The notes beneath the pieces were generated by a model. The model had not been told where the DNA came from. It searched no databases and saw only the letters and a program-made list of their open reading frames with translations. A stretch of 64,000 bases of DNA, taken from an uncultured Pelagibacteraceae bacterium (GTDB lineage: Bacteria > Pseudomonadota > Alphaproteobacteria > Pelagibacterales > Pelagibacteraceae). Position 1 is the stretch's first letter; every line of letters starts with the position of its first letter. This document shows positions 35,771-46,164 of this stretch, one piece after another. The stretch spans positions 1 through 64,000 of the forward strand of contig CACMAX010000001.1 of the NCBI GenBank assembly GCA_902611845.1, read 5' to 3'. Position numbers and translations under genes: made by a program.

Positions 35771-35814
35771 AAAGACCCTTAGATTGATTATATTAATCTT
35801 AGGGTCTTTTTTTT
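35771..35814 (+). terminator. Rho-independent terminator after pal
   Basis: AAAGACCCTTAGATT pairs with AATCTTAGGGTCTTT through a 9-bp and a 5-bp stem split by one T-T mismatch, around a short AT loop, and runs into a tract of eight T (35807-35814). This is the clearest intrinsic terminator in the window. It separates tolB-pal from cpoB. Confidence 0.85.
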
Positions 35815-35842
35815 GCCATCATTATAATTAAAAAATTATTTA

Positions 35843-36857
35843 ATGTTTAAAAAGTATATTAAAATTCTTACTTATATATTTCCCATATCTTTAATTACTT
35901 TCAATGTAGCTTCAGAAGATTTGAGTATGAGGGAAATTTTTAGACATTATTCAAAAAGATCTTAGAACACTAGAAAGAGCAGTCTACTCAGAATCATTTC
36001 AAAAAAAATCTGCTGGAGGGACTTCTTTGACAGATAAAGAAACCGAAGATGTATTAACAAGACATTTATTAAAATTGTCTGAAATAGAAAAACAATTCCA
36101 AAATTTAACTAATAAGTTTGAAGAAGTGAATTTTAAAATTGATAAATTATCTTCAAGACTATCAAAAACCCAAGCTGACAATCAGTTAAGGTTTCAAGAA
36201 TTAGAGAATAATTCTAGTCTTGCACAAAAGACTGAAATTAATGAACAGAATTTATCTTTAAATGAAAATAATCAAAATACTGAAACAGACTTAGCCAAAA
36301 AAAAAATTATGCCAGGCACATCTCAACCTCAGGATTTAGGAACAATATCTTATAAAGATATGACTGATAAAAGTGAGACCCAATCAATTCAATCTGTTGA
36401 GACAACTAAGACTATCTTAACAGAAAATTTTATTAATGAAGAAAAAATTTTACCTAATGCGTCTCCTTTGGAGCAGTATGAATTTGCGACTAGCTTTTTA
36501 AAAGTTGGAGATTATAATATGGCAGAAAGAGCATTTAGAGAATTTGTGGATACAAATCCAGATAATGATCTCTCTGGAAATGCACAATATTGGTATGCAG
36601 AGACTTTTAGAATAAGACAGCTCTACACTGATGCAGCATCTGCTTACTTAGAGGGTTATCAAAAATATCCCAAGAGCGAAAAAGCACCTATTAACCTTCT
36701 GAAGCTTGGTGTATCCTTGGTCCAAATAGGAGAGAAAGATCAGGGTTGCTTAATGATTGCTGGTGTTAAAAAACAGTATCCAAATGCCACTCAATCAGTT
36801 CTTCAAAAAGCCAAATATGAAGAGAAAAAGTTTGAGTGTAACAAAGAAAAATCTTAA
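35843..36857 (+). pseudogene. cpoB: cpoB/ybgF Tol-Pal accessory factor with an apparent +1-base frameshift
   Basis: The ORF track shows only 36027-36857. The natural start is the ATG at 35843: MFKKYIKILTYIFPISLI is a signal peptide, but this frame stops after 40 codons. Removing one T from the TTTTT at about 35937-35941 joins it as MREIL-DIIQKDLRTLERAVYS to the downstream frame, giving about 337 residues: signal peptide, coiled coil (ETEDVLTRHLLKLSEIEKQF), then TPR repeats (YEFATSFLKVGDYNMAERAF). CpoB coordinates peptidoglycan synthesis with outer-membrane constriction. Either the extra T is a sequence error, or the gene is newly broken or recoded. Everything after the joint looks intact and conserved, which favours an error or recoding. 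Confidence 0.8.
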
Positions 36858-37869
36858 TTTTTATTTAACAAAATTAAAGGATCCTCAAGTACAAAAATTA
36901 TATAATCAATTTTCAAATAATCTTAAATCTTTAGACATTAGTAACAAGAAGATTATGGTTGGAGTATCTGGTGGTGCTGACAGCTTATCTGTATTATTTT
37001 TCTCTCAGTGCTATTCGTTAAAACATAAAGCTAAATTACACCCTGTTATAATAGATCATAAACTAAGAAAAGAATCGACAATTGAGGCCAAAAACTTGAA
37101 GCATAAACTTAAAAAAAACTTTAATATTAACTGTAAAATCCTTTCAAAAAAATTTACTAAAGTTGATAAGAATATACAATCTTATGCAAGAGATCTAAGA
37201 TACGATTTATTTTACAAAGAGTGTAAACAACGTAAAATAGATTGCATATTGTTGGGCCATCATAAAGATGATCTAATTGAAAACTTTTTTATAAGATTTT
37301 TGAGAGGCTCTGGATTAAAAGGGCTTGTTTCATTTGATAAAAATGTAAGTAATTATAATGGTTTAAAAATTATTAGACCATTTTTATCAACTTCAAAAAA
37401 AGATTTAGCTATAATTAATAATAAAACTTTCGGTTTTTCTGTAGACGATCCTACAAATTATAATGATAAATTCTTAAGGAGCAGAATTAGAAAACTTATT
37501 AATAATTTAAATAAAGAAGGTTTAAAATTTAATAAATTCTATTTAACTTTAGAAAATTTATCAAAAAGCAATCAAGTTATTGAATTTTTTGTAGAGAAAA
37601 ATGTTTCTGAAAACTCAAAATATTTTGAGAAAGAAAAAAAAACAATTTTAAACCAATCTTTTTTCAAAAATCCAGAGGAAATTATTTTGAGAAGTTTTAC
37701 ACGAGTAATTCATAACATTAGTAAGAAAAAAAACTATCCAAGAGGCAAGAAGGTTATTGGAATATTAGATTCTTTAAGGTTTTCAAACAAAAATGTAAAA
37801 TTAACACTTTCTGGATGTATTATTGAAAAAATTAGCAATTCAGTGATTATTTACCAAGAAAATCGATAA
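36817..37869 (+). CDS. tilS: tRNA(Ile)-lysidine synthase
   Basis: TilS converts C34 of the CAU tRNA-Ile to lysidine so that it reads AUA. The PP-loop motif SGGADSLSVL is followed by HKLRKES, LGHHKDDLIENFFIRFLRGSGLKG and IRPFLSTSKKDL, and the region DDPTNYNDKFLRSRIRKLI is typical of TilS. The tracked ORF opens inside cpoB at 36757. I prefer ATG at 36817 (or TTG at 36832, preceded by AAGAGAAAAAG), which still overlaps cpoB by about 40 or 26 bases. The C-terminal substrate-binding domain is shorter than in E. coli. Confidence 0.9.
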   Translation: MKRKSLSVTKKNLNFYLTKLKDPQVQKLYNQFSNNLKSLDISNKKIMVGVSGGADSLSVLFFSQCYSLKHKAKLHPVIIDHKLRKESTIEAKNLKHKLKKNFNINCKILSKKFTKVDKNIQSYARDLRYDLFYKECKQRKIDCILLGHHKDDLIENFFIRFLRGSGLKGLVSFDKNVSNYNGLKIIRPFLSTSKKDLAIINNKTFGFSVDDPTNYNDKFLRSRIRKLINNLNKEGLKFNKFYLTLENLSKSNQVIEFFVEKNVSENSKYFEKEKKTILNQSFFKNPEEIILRSFTRVIHNISKKKNYPRGKKVIGILDSLRFSNKNVKLTLSGCIIEKISNSVIIYQENR

Positions 37870-37934
37870 TTTTTTTTGTTAAATGATCAAAATGACACTT
37901 GTTAATTTAATAATAATTCTTAATTTAATACTCT

Positions 37935-39827
37935 ATGAATTTTAAAAACTTAGCAATGTGGGGCATAATAGTAATTTTGATTATTGGTCTTTACAATATG
38001 TTTAAAAACCCACAAGGTTCGGTTTCCCAAAAGAATAAAATTATCTTCTCTGAATTTTTGACAGAAGTTGACAACGGAAGAGTTGTTAAAGTTGAAATAC
38101 AAGGAAAGAATATAAAGGGTGTATTATCAAATGGGAATCAGTTCACCACTTACGCTCCTGAAGATCCGAATTTAATTCAAAAGCTAAGTGAAAAGGGTGT
38201 TAGCATTTCAGCTAGTCCATTAGAGGAGAAAATGCCTTCTTTATTAGGAATATTACTTTCATGGTTCCCAATGCTTTTACTTATTGCAGTTTGGATTTTT
38301 TTCATGAGGCAAATGCAAGGAGGAAAAGGTGGCGCTATGGGATTTGGTAGGTCAAAAGCCAAAATGATGAATGAGGTAAAGGGTAAGGTTACCTTCAATG
38401 ATGTAGCTGGTGTTGAAGAAGCGAAAGAAGAAGTTGAGGAAGTTGTTGAATTTTTAAAAGATCCAAGAAAGTTTAGTAGATTAGGTGGTAAGATACCAAG
38501 AGGATGTTTATTAGTGGGCCCCCCAGGTACTGGTAAAACATTATTAGCTAGAGCAATCGCTGGTGAAGCAGGTGTACCATTCTTTACTATTTCTGGATCA
38601 GATTTTGTTGAAATGTTTGTCGGTGTTGGAGCTTCAAGAGTAAGAGATATGTTTGAGCAAGGTAAAAAACATTCTCCATGTATAATATTTATTGACGAAA
38701 TTGATGCTGTAGGAAGAAGCAGAGGAGCAGGTCTTGGTGGAGGAAATGATGAAAGAGAGCAAACACTTAATCAGCTTTTAGTTGAGATGGATGGATTTGA
38801 CACTAATGAAGGTGTAATTATTATAGCTGCAACTAATAGACCAGATGTATTAGACCCTGCCTTATTAAGACCAGGAAGATTTGATAGACAAGTTGTAGTT
38901 TCAAATCCGGATCTAATTGGAAGAGAAAAAATTTTAAAAGTACACGCAAAAAAAATATCAATGGCACCTGATGTTAACTTAAGAACAGTTGCTAGAGGAA
39001 CACCTGGATTTTCTGGTGCAGATCTAGCAAACCTTGTCAATGAAGCTGCATTGTTAGCTGCAAGAAAGAATAAAAGAATAGTTACATATCAAGAATTTGA
39101 AGAAGCTAAAGATAAAGTAATGATGGGATCAGAGAGAAGATCAATGGTAATGTCAGAGGAGGAGAAAAAATTAACTGCTTACCATGAGGCTGGGCACGCA
39201 ATTGTAACAATAAATGAAAAGGCCGCTTATCCTATACACAAAGCAACAATAATACCAAGAGGTAGAGCTTTAGGAATGGTAATGCAATTACCCGAAAGAG
39301 ATGAAGTTTCTCAAACAAGAGAACAACTTCACGCACAAATGGCTATTGCAATGGGTGGAAGAGTTGCTGAAGAAATAATTTTCGGAGATGAAAAAGTAAC
39401 AACAGGAGCAGCAAGCGATATTGAGCAGGCAACTAAAAGAGCAAGAGCAATGGTTATGAGGGCTGGTCTAAGTAAAGAAATGGGCCCAGTTGCTTACGGT
39501 GAAAATGAGGAAGAGGTATTTTTAGGGAGATCAGTTGCTAGACAGCAAAATATGTCTGAGGAAACAGCAAGAAAAGTTGATAGTGAAATTAGAAAATTTG
39601 TAGATATGGGCTATGAAAGAGCACGAAAAGTATTAACTGAAAAAATTGACGACTTACATAAATTAGCTAAAGCTTTATTGACCTATGAAACTTTGACAGG
39701 AGCAGAAATTGAAGATTTGATTAATAAAAATATATATCCAAAAAATAAAGAAGATCTTAAAGTTGAGGATGATGATCAAAACTCAGCACTTGGCTCAATG
39801 GGCTTAAAGCCAAAGATAGTGCACTAA
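37935..39827 (+). CDS. ftsH: ATP-dependent zinc metalloprotease FtsH
   Basis: This 630-residue inner-membrane AAA+ protease has two membrane helices (residues about 7-25 and 103-123, [21 protein letters not shown]), Walker A GPPGTGKT, Walker [13 protein letters not shown], the second region of homology [18 protein letters not shown] and the zinc site HEAGHA. It degrades misfolded membrane proteins, sigma-32 and LpxC in other bacteria; rpoH is also in this window. The order pal-cpoB-tilS-ftsH is typical of Alphaproteobacteria. Confidence 0.97.
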   Translation: MNFKNLAMWGIIVILIIGLYNMFKNPQGSVSQKNKIIFSEFLTEVDNGRVVKVEIQGKNIKGVLSNGNQFTTYAPEDPNLIQKLSEKGVSISASPLEEKMPSLLGILLSWFPMLLLIAVWIFFMRQMQGGKGGAMGFGRSKAKMMNEVKGKVTFNDVAGVEEAKEEVEEVVEFLKDPRKFSRLGGKIPRGCLLVGPPGTGKTLLARAIAGEAGVPFFTISGSDFVEMFVGVGASRVRDMFEQGKKHSPCIIFIDEIDAVGRSRGAGLGGGNDEREQTLNQLLVEMDGFDTNEGVIIIAATNRPDVLDPALLRPGRFDRQVVVSNPDLIGREKILKVHAKKISMAPDVNLRTVARGTPGFSGADLANLVNEAALLAARKNKRIVTYQEFEEAKDKVMMGSERRSMVMSEEEKKLTAYHEAGHAIVTINEKAAYPIHKATIIPRGRALGMVMQLPERDEVSQTREQLHAQMAIAMGGRVAEEIIFGDEKVTTGAASDIEQATKRARAMVMRAGLSKEMGPVAYGENEEEVFLGRSVARQQNMSEETARKVDSEIRKFVDMGYERARKVLTEKIDDLHKLAKALLTYETLTGAEIEDLINKNIYPKNKEDLKVEDDDQNSALGSMGLKPKIVH

Positions 39828-39833
39828 GCACTG

Positions 39834-40883
39834 ATGAATAAATATTACACTAGAGCGTGTAATTTTTATTACGGAACAACATCAGAAATATACATTAAAA
39901 AAAAAAAATCTATTCCTCTAAATGGTTGCAATCATATTTCTTTTGATAAATTAGAAATCATTGACAGAAAAAAAAACAAAATAATCAATATTAAAGATAT
40001 TAGCAAACTTTCAACTAAATTAAAAAAAAAAGTTAATAGAGATCTAAAAAATATAAAAAAAAAGAAAATTTTTAAACAAATAAATTTATCAGATAACCCT
40101 ATTTTGATGGGCATAGTTAATTTAACTCCAGATAGTTTCTCAGATGGGGGCAAATATAATAAAAAAAATTTAGCGTTAAAACATATAAATAATTTATTAT
40201 CAAATGGCGCAAAGATAATAGATGTTGGTGGAGAGTCTACAAGACCAGGTGCAAAAGATATTAATCCTAGAAAAGAATGGGATAGAATAAAGTTTATCTT
40301 AAAAATTTTAAAAAATAAAAAGAGTTTTGTTTCATTAGATACTAGAAAAAGTTTTGTTATGAAGAATGCCTCTAAAATAAAAGTAGATCTTATAAATGAT
40401 GTTTCTGGACTAAGTTATGATCCTGAGACTATAAATTATTTAAAAAAAACAAAAAAACCTTTTGTCATTCATCACATGAAAGGAACACCAAAAAATATGC
40501 AATTAAAACCATCTTACAATAATGTATTGCTTGATATTTATGATTTCTTTGAAAATAAATTAAAATATTTAAGAAACGAAGGTATTAAGCATAATAATAT
40601 TATATTAGATCCAGGTATAGGATTTGGAAAAAATTTGAAACATAATATTACTCTTTTAAAGAATATTTCTATTTTTCATTCACTAGGCCTTCCTGTAATG
40701 TTGGGCTTGTCTAGAAAAAGATTTATTAAAGATATTTCAAGAGAAAATGATACTAAAGAAAGGATTGGTGGAACTGTATCTTCATGTATTCAAGCATATC
40801 TTCAAGGAATTCAAATTCTAAGGGTTCATGATATTAAAGAAATTAATCAAGCATTTAAAGTATTTAAAGAATTACAAAACTAA
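39834..40883 (+). CDS. folP: Dihydropteroate synthase
   Basis: FolP joins p-aminobenzoate to the pterin pyrophosphate in folate synthesis. The core shows MGIVNLTPDSFSDGG, DVGGESTRPGA, NDVSGL and DPGIGFGKN, with SRKRF near the end. The 349-residue protein carries about 88 residues before the core, rich in lysine, which are not needed for the known fold; comparable N-terminal extensions occur in some alphaproteobacterial FolPs. No later start has better support. It is located 6 bases after ftsH and 2 before glmM. Confidence 0.93.
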   Translation: MNKYYTRACNFYYGTTSEIYIKKKKSIPLNGCNHISFDKLEIIDRKKNKIINIKDISKLSTKLKKKVNRDLKNIKKKKIFKQINLSDNPILMGIVNLTPDSFSDGGKYNKKNLALKHINNLLSNGAKIIDVGGESTRPGAKDINPRKEWDRIKFILKILKNKKSFVSLDTRKSFVMKNASKIKVDLINDVSGLSYDPETINYLKKTKKPFVIHHMKGTPKNMQLKPSYNNVLLDIYDFFENKLKYLRNEGIKHNNIILDPGIGFGKNLKHNITLLKNISIFHSLGLPVMLGLSRKRFIKDISRENDTKERIGGTVSSCIQAYLQGIQILRVHDIKEINQAFKVFKELQN

Positions 40884-40885
40884 AA

Positions 40886-42217
40886 ATGATTAAAAAATAT
40901 TTTGGAACAGATGGAATTAGAGGAAAAGTTAATGGATCTAAAATAAATGGAGAAATGTTTTTCAAATTTGGTTTAGCAGCGGGAACATACTTTAAAAATT
41001 TAAAAAAAAGTAAACAAACAGCAATTATTGCAAAAGACACTAGATTATCAGGTTATACGCTTGAACCAGCTTTAGTATCTGGATTGGCATCAGCAGGAAT
41101 GCATATTTATACTTTGGGACCCCTTCCAACAAATGGTTTAGCGATGCTAACACAAAAAATGAGAGCTAATATGGGTATAATGATTACTGCATCTCATAAT
41201 CCATATCACGACAATGGATTAAAGTTATTTGGACCTGATGGACTTAAATTATCTGATAGAATTGAGAAGAAAATTGAGAAACTAATTGATTCAAAGATTA
41301 TTAAAAATCTATCAAAACCAATAGAATTGGGGAGAGTTAAAAGATTAGAGGATGCTAACGATAGTTATATTAAAATATTAAAACAAAATTTCCCATCCTC
41401 ATTTAGTTTAAAAGGTATCAAAATTGCTTTAGATTGTGCCAACGGAGCTGGCTACAAAGCTGGTCCAGCTTTATTTAAATCATTAGGTGCTAAAGTATAT
41501 GACACAGGCACATCTCCTAATGGTTTAAATATAAATCTCAAATCCGGATCTACCTACCCAAGTAAAATTTGTCAAATGACAAAAAAAAATAAAGCTCATA
41601 TAGGTATTTCATTGGATGGAGATGCTGACAGAATAATTGTCTGTGATGAAAAAGGAAAGATTATTGATGGAGATAAAATTCTCGCAATGTTAGGCGAGAG
41701 ATGGAAAAGAAAAAAGATTTTAAAAGGAGGCGTCATTGGTACATTAATGTCAAATTATGGCTTAGAAAATTTTTTTAAAAACAATGGAATTAAATTTTTA
41801 AGATCAGATGTGGGAGACAGATATGTAAAAGAAAAAATGAAAAAAAATAAATTTAATTTAGGGGGGGAACAGTCTGGTCATATAATTCTTGGAAAGTTTG
41901 CGACAACTGGTGATGGGTTATTAGTCGCACTAGAAATCCTTTTCTCTTTAAGAAAAACAAAAAAAGCAAGTGAGCTTTTTAACAAATTTAAACCCACCCC
42001 TCAAATGTTAGAGAATGTTGAAGTTAAAGATAAATCAATTATTAATACCCCAAAATGCAAAAAAGCAATTAACGAAGCAAATAAAATAATTAAAAACAAA
42101 GGAAGAATTTTAGTTAGAAAATCTGGTACTGAACCAAAAATAAGAATTATGAGCGAGTCAGAGGACTCAAATTTAAATAAATTATGTGTTAATATAATTA
42201 AAAAATCTATTCAGTAA
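40886..42217 (+). CDS. glmM: Phosphoglucosamine mutase
   Basis: This 443-residue enzyme has YFGTDGIRGK, the phosphoserine loop ITASHNPYHDNGLK, metal loop DGDADR, GGEQSGH and the C-terminal phosphate-binding RKSGTEPKIR. It converts glucosamine 6-phosphate to the 1-phosphate for UDP-GlcNAc, feeding peptidoglycan, LPS and the surface glycan encoded earlier in the window. The folP-glmM pairing is widely conserved. Confidence 0.97.
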   Translation: MIKKYFGTDGIRGKVNGSKINGEMFFKFGLAAGTYFKNLKKSKQTAIIAKDTRLSGYTLEPALVSGLASAGMHIYTLGPLPTNGLAMLTQKMRANMGIMITASHNPYHDNGLKLFGPDGLKLSDRIEKKIEKLIDSKIIKNLSKPIELGRVKRLEDANDSYIKILKQNFPSSFSLKGIKIALDCANGAGYKAGPALFKSLGAKVYDTGTSPNGLNINLKSGSTYPSKICQMTKKNKAHIGISLDGDADRIIVCDEKGKIIDGDKILAMLGERWKRKKILKGGVIGTLMSNYGLENFFKNNGIKFLRSDVGDRYVKEKMKKNKFNLGGEQSGHIILGKFATTGDGLLVALEILFSLRKTKKASELFNKFKPTPQMLENVEVKDKSIINTPKCKKAINEANKIIKNKGRILVRKSGTEPKIRIMSESEDSNLNKLCVNIIKKSIQ

Positions 42218-42218
42218 A

Positions 42219-43031
42219 TTGAAAATCAAATCTAAAATATTAATTATTGCAGGATCAGATTCCTCTGGAGGAGCTGGCATCCAAGCAGATATTAAATCAG
42301 TTACTTCTCTTGGCTCTTTCGCTATGACAGCAATAACAGCAGTAACAGCTCAGAATACTACTGGTGTAATGTCTATAATACCAGTACTTAGTAAAGAAAT
42401 TTCTAATCAAATTGAATTTACCTCAAAAGATATAAGGCCAGATTCAGTAAAGATAGGAATGCTGCACTCTACTGAGGTTATAAATTCAGTATTAAAATCA
42501 ATAAAAAAATCAAAATTAAAAAAAATAATATTAGATCCTGTCATGGTGGCTAAAGGTGGAACCAAGCTTATAGACAATAAAGCAATTTTAGTATTGAAAA
42601 AAAAACTAATAAAAAAAGTTGATTTAATAACACCAAATATTCCTGAAGCAGAGATACTAACAAAAATAAAAATTAAATCTATAACGGATATGAAAAATGC
42701 TGCTAAAATATTATTAGATTTAGGCGCTAAGAATGTTTTAATTAAAGGTGGTCATTTAAGCTCTAAAAACTTAAAAGATATTTTTGTAAATAAAAAAGAA
42801 ACTGCAATATTTGTTAATAAAAAAATTGATACAAAAAATACTCACGGAACTGGATGTACATTATCAAGTGCAATTGCAACATATTATGGATGTGGAAAAA
42901 CTCTAAAGAAATCTTGTGAGTTAGGTATTAGATATGTAAACAATGCCATTAAAACAAGACCAAACTTTGGAAAAGGAAATGGACCAATTAACCATTTAAA
43001 TAGTTTTACTATAGATAAGAAATTTAGATGA
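42219..43031 (+). CDS. thiD: Hydroxymethylpyrimidine (phosphate) kinase
   Basis: This 270-residue ribokinase-fold protein has [17 protein letters not shown], the AQNT loop, [24 protein letters not shown] and [13 protein letters not shown] (the anion hole with catalytic cysteine). It phosphorylates HMP and HMP-P for thiamine synthesis. The start is TTG, one base after the glmM stop. SAR11 strains are known to need external HMP; having thiD and thiE but no thiC in the window fits that but cannot prove it. Confidence 0.93.
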   Translation: MKIKSKILIIAGSDSSGGAGIQADIKSVTSLGSFAMTAITAVTAQNTTGVMSIIPVLSKEISNQIEFTSKDIRPDSVKIGMLHSTEVINSVLKSIKKSKLKKIILDPVMVAKGGTKLIDNKAILVLKKKLIKKVDLITPNIPEAEILTKIKIKSITDMKNAAKILLDLGAKNVLIKGGHLSSKNLKDIFVNKKETAIFVNKKIDTKNTHGTGCTLSSAIATYYGCGKTLKKSCELGIRYVNNAIKTRPNFGKGNGPINHLNSFTIDKKFR

Positions 43032-44317
43032 ATAATGTAGTTGTTGTTGGATCGCAGTGGGGAGATGAAGGAAAAGGTAAGATAGTTGATTGGTTATCAA
43101 GCGAAGCAGACGTAGTCGTAAGATTCCAAGGAGGACATAATGCTGGTCATACGTTAGTCATAGATGGTGTTACTTATAAACTGAGATTGTTACCATCTGG
43201 GATTGTCAGAAAAAATAAAATTTCTATTATAGGAAATGGAGTTGTAGTAGATCCATGGGCGCTGCTAGATGAAATCGAGGAAGCTAAATCTAAAGCTGTA
43301 GAAATCAATGAAAATAATCTGATTTTATCTGAGGCCGCCACACTAATTTTACCATTTCATAAAGAGATGGATGAAATAAGGGAAGATTCTGCTGGTAAAT
43401 CAAAAATTGGAACTACAAGAAGAGGAATTGGTCCAGCTTATGAAGATAAAGTCGGACGAAGATCTATAAGAGTAATGGACCTTGCATCCAAAAAAAATCT
43501 AGAAAATAGATTAGCTGTGGTTTTAGAACATCATAATGCTATCCGAAAGGGATTGGGTAAGCCAATATATGAAAAAGATAAACTAGTTGAGGATTTATTA
43601 AAAATAGCACCAAATATATTAAAATATTCAGCTCCTGTTTGGAGAAAGATAGATCAATTTAAATCAGAAAATAAAAAAATATTATTTGAAGGGGCTCAAG
43701 GAATATTACTTGATGTGGATCATGGGACATATCCATATGTAACTTCATCTAATACAGTAGCAGCTTCAGCAGCAACAGGATCTGGATGCGGTCCAAATTC
43801 AATAAACTATGTGTTAGGAATTACAAAAGCATATACAACAAGGGTAGGTGAAGGACCTTTCCCAACAGAATTAACAGATGATATTGGTAATCATTTAGGT
43901 GAAAAGGGACATGAATTTGGAACTGTAACTAGTAGAAAAAGAAGATGTGGCTGGTTTGATGGAGTTCTAGTAAGACAAACTATAAAGATTTCAGGCATTA
44001 ATGGTATAGCATTAACAAAATTAGATGTATTAGATGAACTTGATGAAATAAATCTTTGTGTAGCTTATGAGTTAAATGGAAAAAAAATAGATTATTTTCC
44101 TGCAGCTGTTGAAGATCAATTGAATGTTAAACCAGTTTATAAAAAACTTGAAGGTTGGAAATCTAAAACCCAAGGTGTAAAAAAATTTGATGATTTACCT
44201 AATAATGCAAAGATTTATGTAAAAGCTATTGAAGAGTTCATTGAGACAAAAATATCAAGTATTTCAACAAGTCCAGAGAGGGAAGATACTATTCTTTTAA
44301 TAGATCCATTTAATTAA
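43028..44317 (+). CDS. purA: Adenylosuccinate synthetase
   Basis: This 429-residue GTP-dependent enzyme makes adenylosuccinate from IMP and aspartate in AMP synthesis. It has the motifs [67 protein letters not shown], and GPFPTEL with [12 protein letters not shown]. Its start overlaps the thiD stop by 4 bases. Confidence 0.98.
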   Translation: MNNVVVVGSQWGDEGKGKIVDWLSSEADVVVRFQGGHNAGHTLVIDGVTYKLRLLPSGIVRKNKISIIGNGVVVDPWALLDEIEEAKSKAVEINENNLILSEAATLILPFHKEMDEIREDSAGKSKIGTTRRGIGPAYEDKVGRRSIRVMDLASKKNLENRLAVVLEHHNAIRKGLGKPIYEKDKLVEDLLKIAPNILKYSAPVWRKIDQFKSENKKILFEGAQGILLDVDHGTYPYVTSSNTVAASAATGSGCGPNSINYVLGITKAYTTRVGEGPFPTELTDDIGNHLGEKGHEFGTVTSRKRRCGWFDGVLVRQTIKISGINGIALTKLDVLDELDEINLCVAYELNGKKIDYFPAAVEDQLNVKPVYKKLEGWKSKTQGVKKFDDLPNNAKIYVKAIEEFIETKISSISTSPEREDTILLIDPFN

Positions 44318-44330
44318 TATTAGAATTAAT

Positions 44331-44359
44331 TTAATTAACTATAAAATCCATCATATACT
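44331..44359 (+). promoter_or_regulatory. Putative promoter of the autotransporter, close to its start codon
   Basis: TTAATT (44331-44336) and TATACT (44354-44359) are 17 bases apart. Transcription would start at about 44366, which is the A of the ATG at 44366, so the mRNA could be leaderless or nearly so. No Shine-Dalgarno sequence precedes the ATG. The -35 match is weak. Confidence 0.35.
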
Positions 44360-44365
44360 ACTAAT

Positions 44366-46159
44366 ATGATCAATAAATATATTCACATATTTATTATTTT
44401 TTTTGTTATTTTAATCAATCCTAAGCATGTATACGCTGTTGATTTATCATCAACTACTCCTTCAGATAATGCAACACAGATTGCTGTAAATACTTCTATT
44501 ACACTTGTATGGGCAGGCAGAGTAACTACAAATAACGGAAATGTAATTTTAAAAAAAACTTCTGACGATAGTACAGTAGAGTCATTTGCATCAAATTCAA
44601 TGTTCTTAATTTTGGATATGTCTGGAAATGCTTCAGTAATAATAACTCCTTCATCAAATTTAGATGAAGATACCGAGTACTATGTTTTAATAGATAGTTC
44701 TGCATTTAATGGATTTGACGGTATTGCAAGTAAAACAACTTTAAATTTTAAGACAGTTGACAATAATAATCCTACTTTAACATCTGCTTCGCCATCTGAT
44801 GATGCCTCTAATGTTAGTGTATCATCAAATATAGTTCTTACATTTAATGAAGCTGTAGATGCTGAAAGTGGAAATATTGATATAATCAATACATCGACAG
44901 GCGAAGCGATAGAGATTGATGTAACAGGATCTTTATTATCTGGAAGTGGAACAACTGAAATTACTATTAATCCATCATCTGACTTAGAAAATGACACATC
45001 TTATCATGTAAAAATAGATTCAACCGCATTTGATGATGCAGTTGGAAACTCTTATGCTGGTATTTCAAACACAACAACTTTAAATTTTACTACCGCAAAA
45101 GGTCAAATTTTTAACGATACTGTAAAAACTTTAGTAAAAAATCAAACAACAGCATCAATTCAATCAATGACTCAGTCATTAAATAGAGTAAATAGCCGCT
45201 TAAATTTTATTAGACCAATTCAGAATAGCAACACTTCAAGAAATAAAATAGCTTTAAATTTTAATAACTCATACGCAAACAAAATAGTTGATGCTTTAAC
45301 AACTAACTTAATAAAATATGAAAAAAAGAAGAGAAAATTTGCTTTTTGGAGTGAAGGCAACCTTTCTTTTGGAAGAATAAACAACAAAGGTAAAGATTTG
45401 GGTCAGGATCTTAGCACCAAGGGTTTTACTGTAGGATTTGATAAAAAAATTACAGATCTAAAAACTATAGGTTTAGCATTAAATCAATCTGAGCAAGAAA
45501 CTCAAATTGGAAGTAATGATGCACATATGGATGCAACAGCAAAATCTTTATTAATCTATGGAAGTAACCAATTTTTTGAAAATCGATATTTCGAGGCTGC
45601 CATTGGATTTGGAGAAACAGAAATTGATATCAATAGAAAAGTATCTGGAGGAAATAATAAAGGCCTAAGAGATGGAAAACAATTATTTGGAAGCTTCACT
45701 TACTTGTACGAACCATTAGAACAAAAAGAAAGTAAAAACTTAAATTATTATTCTAGGATAGATTTGGGTTATACGATATTAGACGATTACATAGAAAGTG
45801 GTGATGGTGACTCAATTAATTACAATGATCAAAATATAAAAAGTTCGTCATTATCTTTTGGATTTAATTTTTCAAATATATTAGAAATAGATCAAGGATT
45901 TATTACACCTTTAATACAGTTTGAAATTGGTAAAAATAAAACAATAAATTCACTATCAGAAGCTTATTATGTAAATGATTCTTCAAATATTTATGCTAAT
46001 GCAATATCTGATCAAAATACATCACATGCAAAGCTAACCCTTGGAATAGGGGCTACGTTGGAAGACGGTTTAAATATAAGTTTCATGGTCGATCATTATA
46101 GAAATGATAACGAAGCATTTAATACCAGTTTAACTGCAAATATTAGAAAAGAATTTTAA
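44366..46159 (+). CDS. Autotransporter with two bacterial Ig-like (Big_5) domains
   Basis: This 597-residue secreted protein has a signal peptide (IFIIFFVILINPKHVYA). Two Ig-like repeats follow, opening STTPSDNATQIAVNTSI and SASPSDDASNVSVSSNI, each ending in a DEDTEYYVLIDSSAF or ENDTSYHVKIDSTAF block. A linker follows, then a C-terminal domain of about 280 residues (FWSEGNLSFG... to the terminal NIRKEF) that reads like an autotransporter beta-barrel ending in an aromatic residue. The passenger would be displayed on the cell surface. The specific binding target is unknown. It is convergent with rpoH, with only 5 bases between stops. Confidence 0.75.
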   Translation: MINKYIHIFIIFFVILINPKHVYAVDLSSTTPSDNATQIAVNTSITLVWAGRVTTNNGNVILKKTSDDSTVESFASNSMFLILDMSGNASVIITPSSNLDEDTEYYVLIDSSAFNGFDGIASKTTLNFKTVDNNNPTLTSASPSDDASNVSVSSNIVLTFNEAVDAESGNIDIINTSTGEAIEIDVTGSLLSGSGTTEITINPSSDLENDTSYHVKIDSTAFDDAVGNSYAGISNTTTLNFTTAKGQIFNDTVKTLVKNQTTASIQSMTQSLNRVNSRLNFIRPIQNSNTSRNKIALNFNNSYANKIVDALTTNLIKYEKKKRKFAFWSEGNLSFGRINNKGKDLGQDLSTKGFTVGFDKKITDLKTIGLALNQSEQETQIGSNDAHMDATAKSLLIYGSNQFFENRYFEAAIGFGETEIDINRKVSGGNNKGLRDGKQLFGSFTYLYEPLEQKESKNLNYYSRIDLGYTILDDYIESGDGDSINYNDQNIKSSSLSFGFNFSNILEIDQGFITPLIQFEIGKNKTINSLSEAYYVNDSSNIYANAISDQNTSHAKLTLGIGATLEDGLNISFMVDHYRNDNEAFNTSLTANIRKEF

Positions 46160-46164
46160 TAAGT

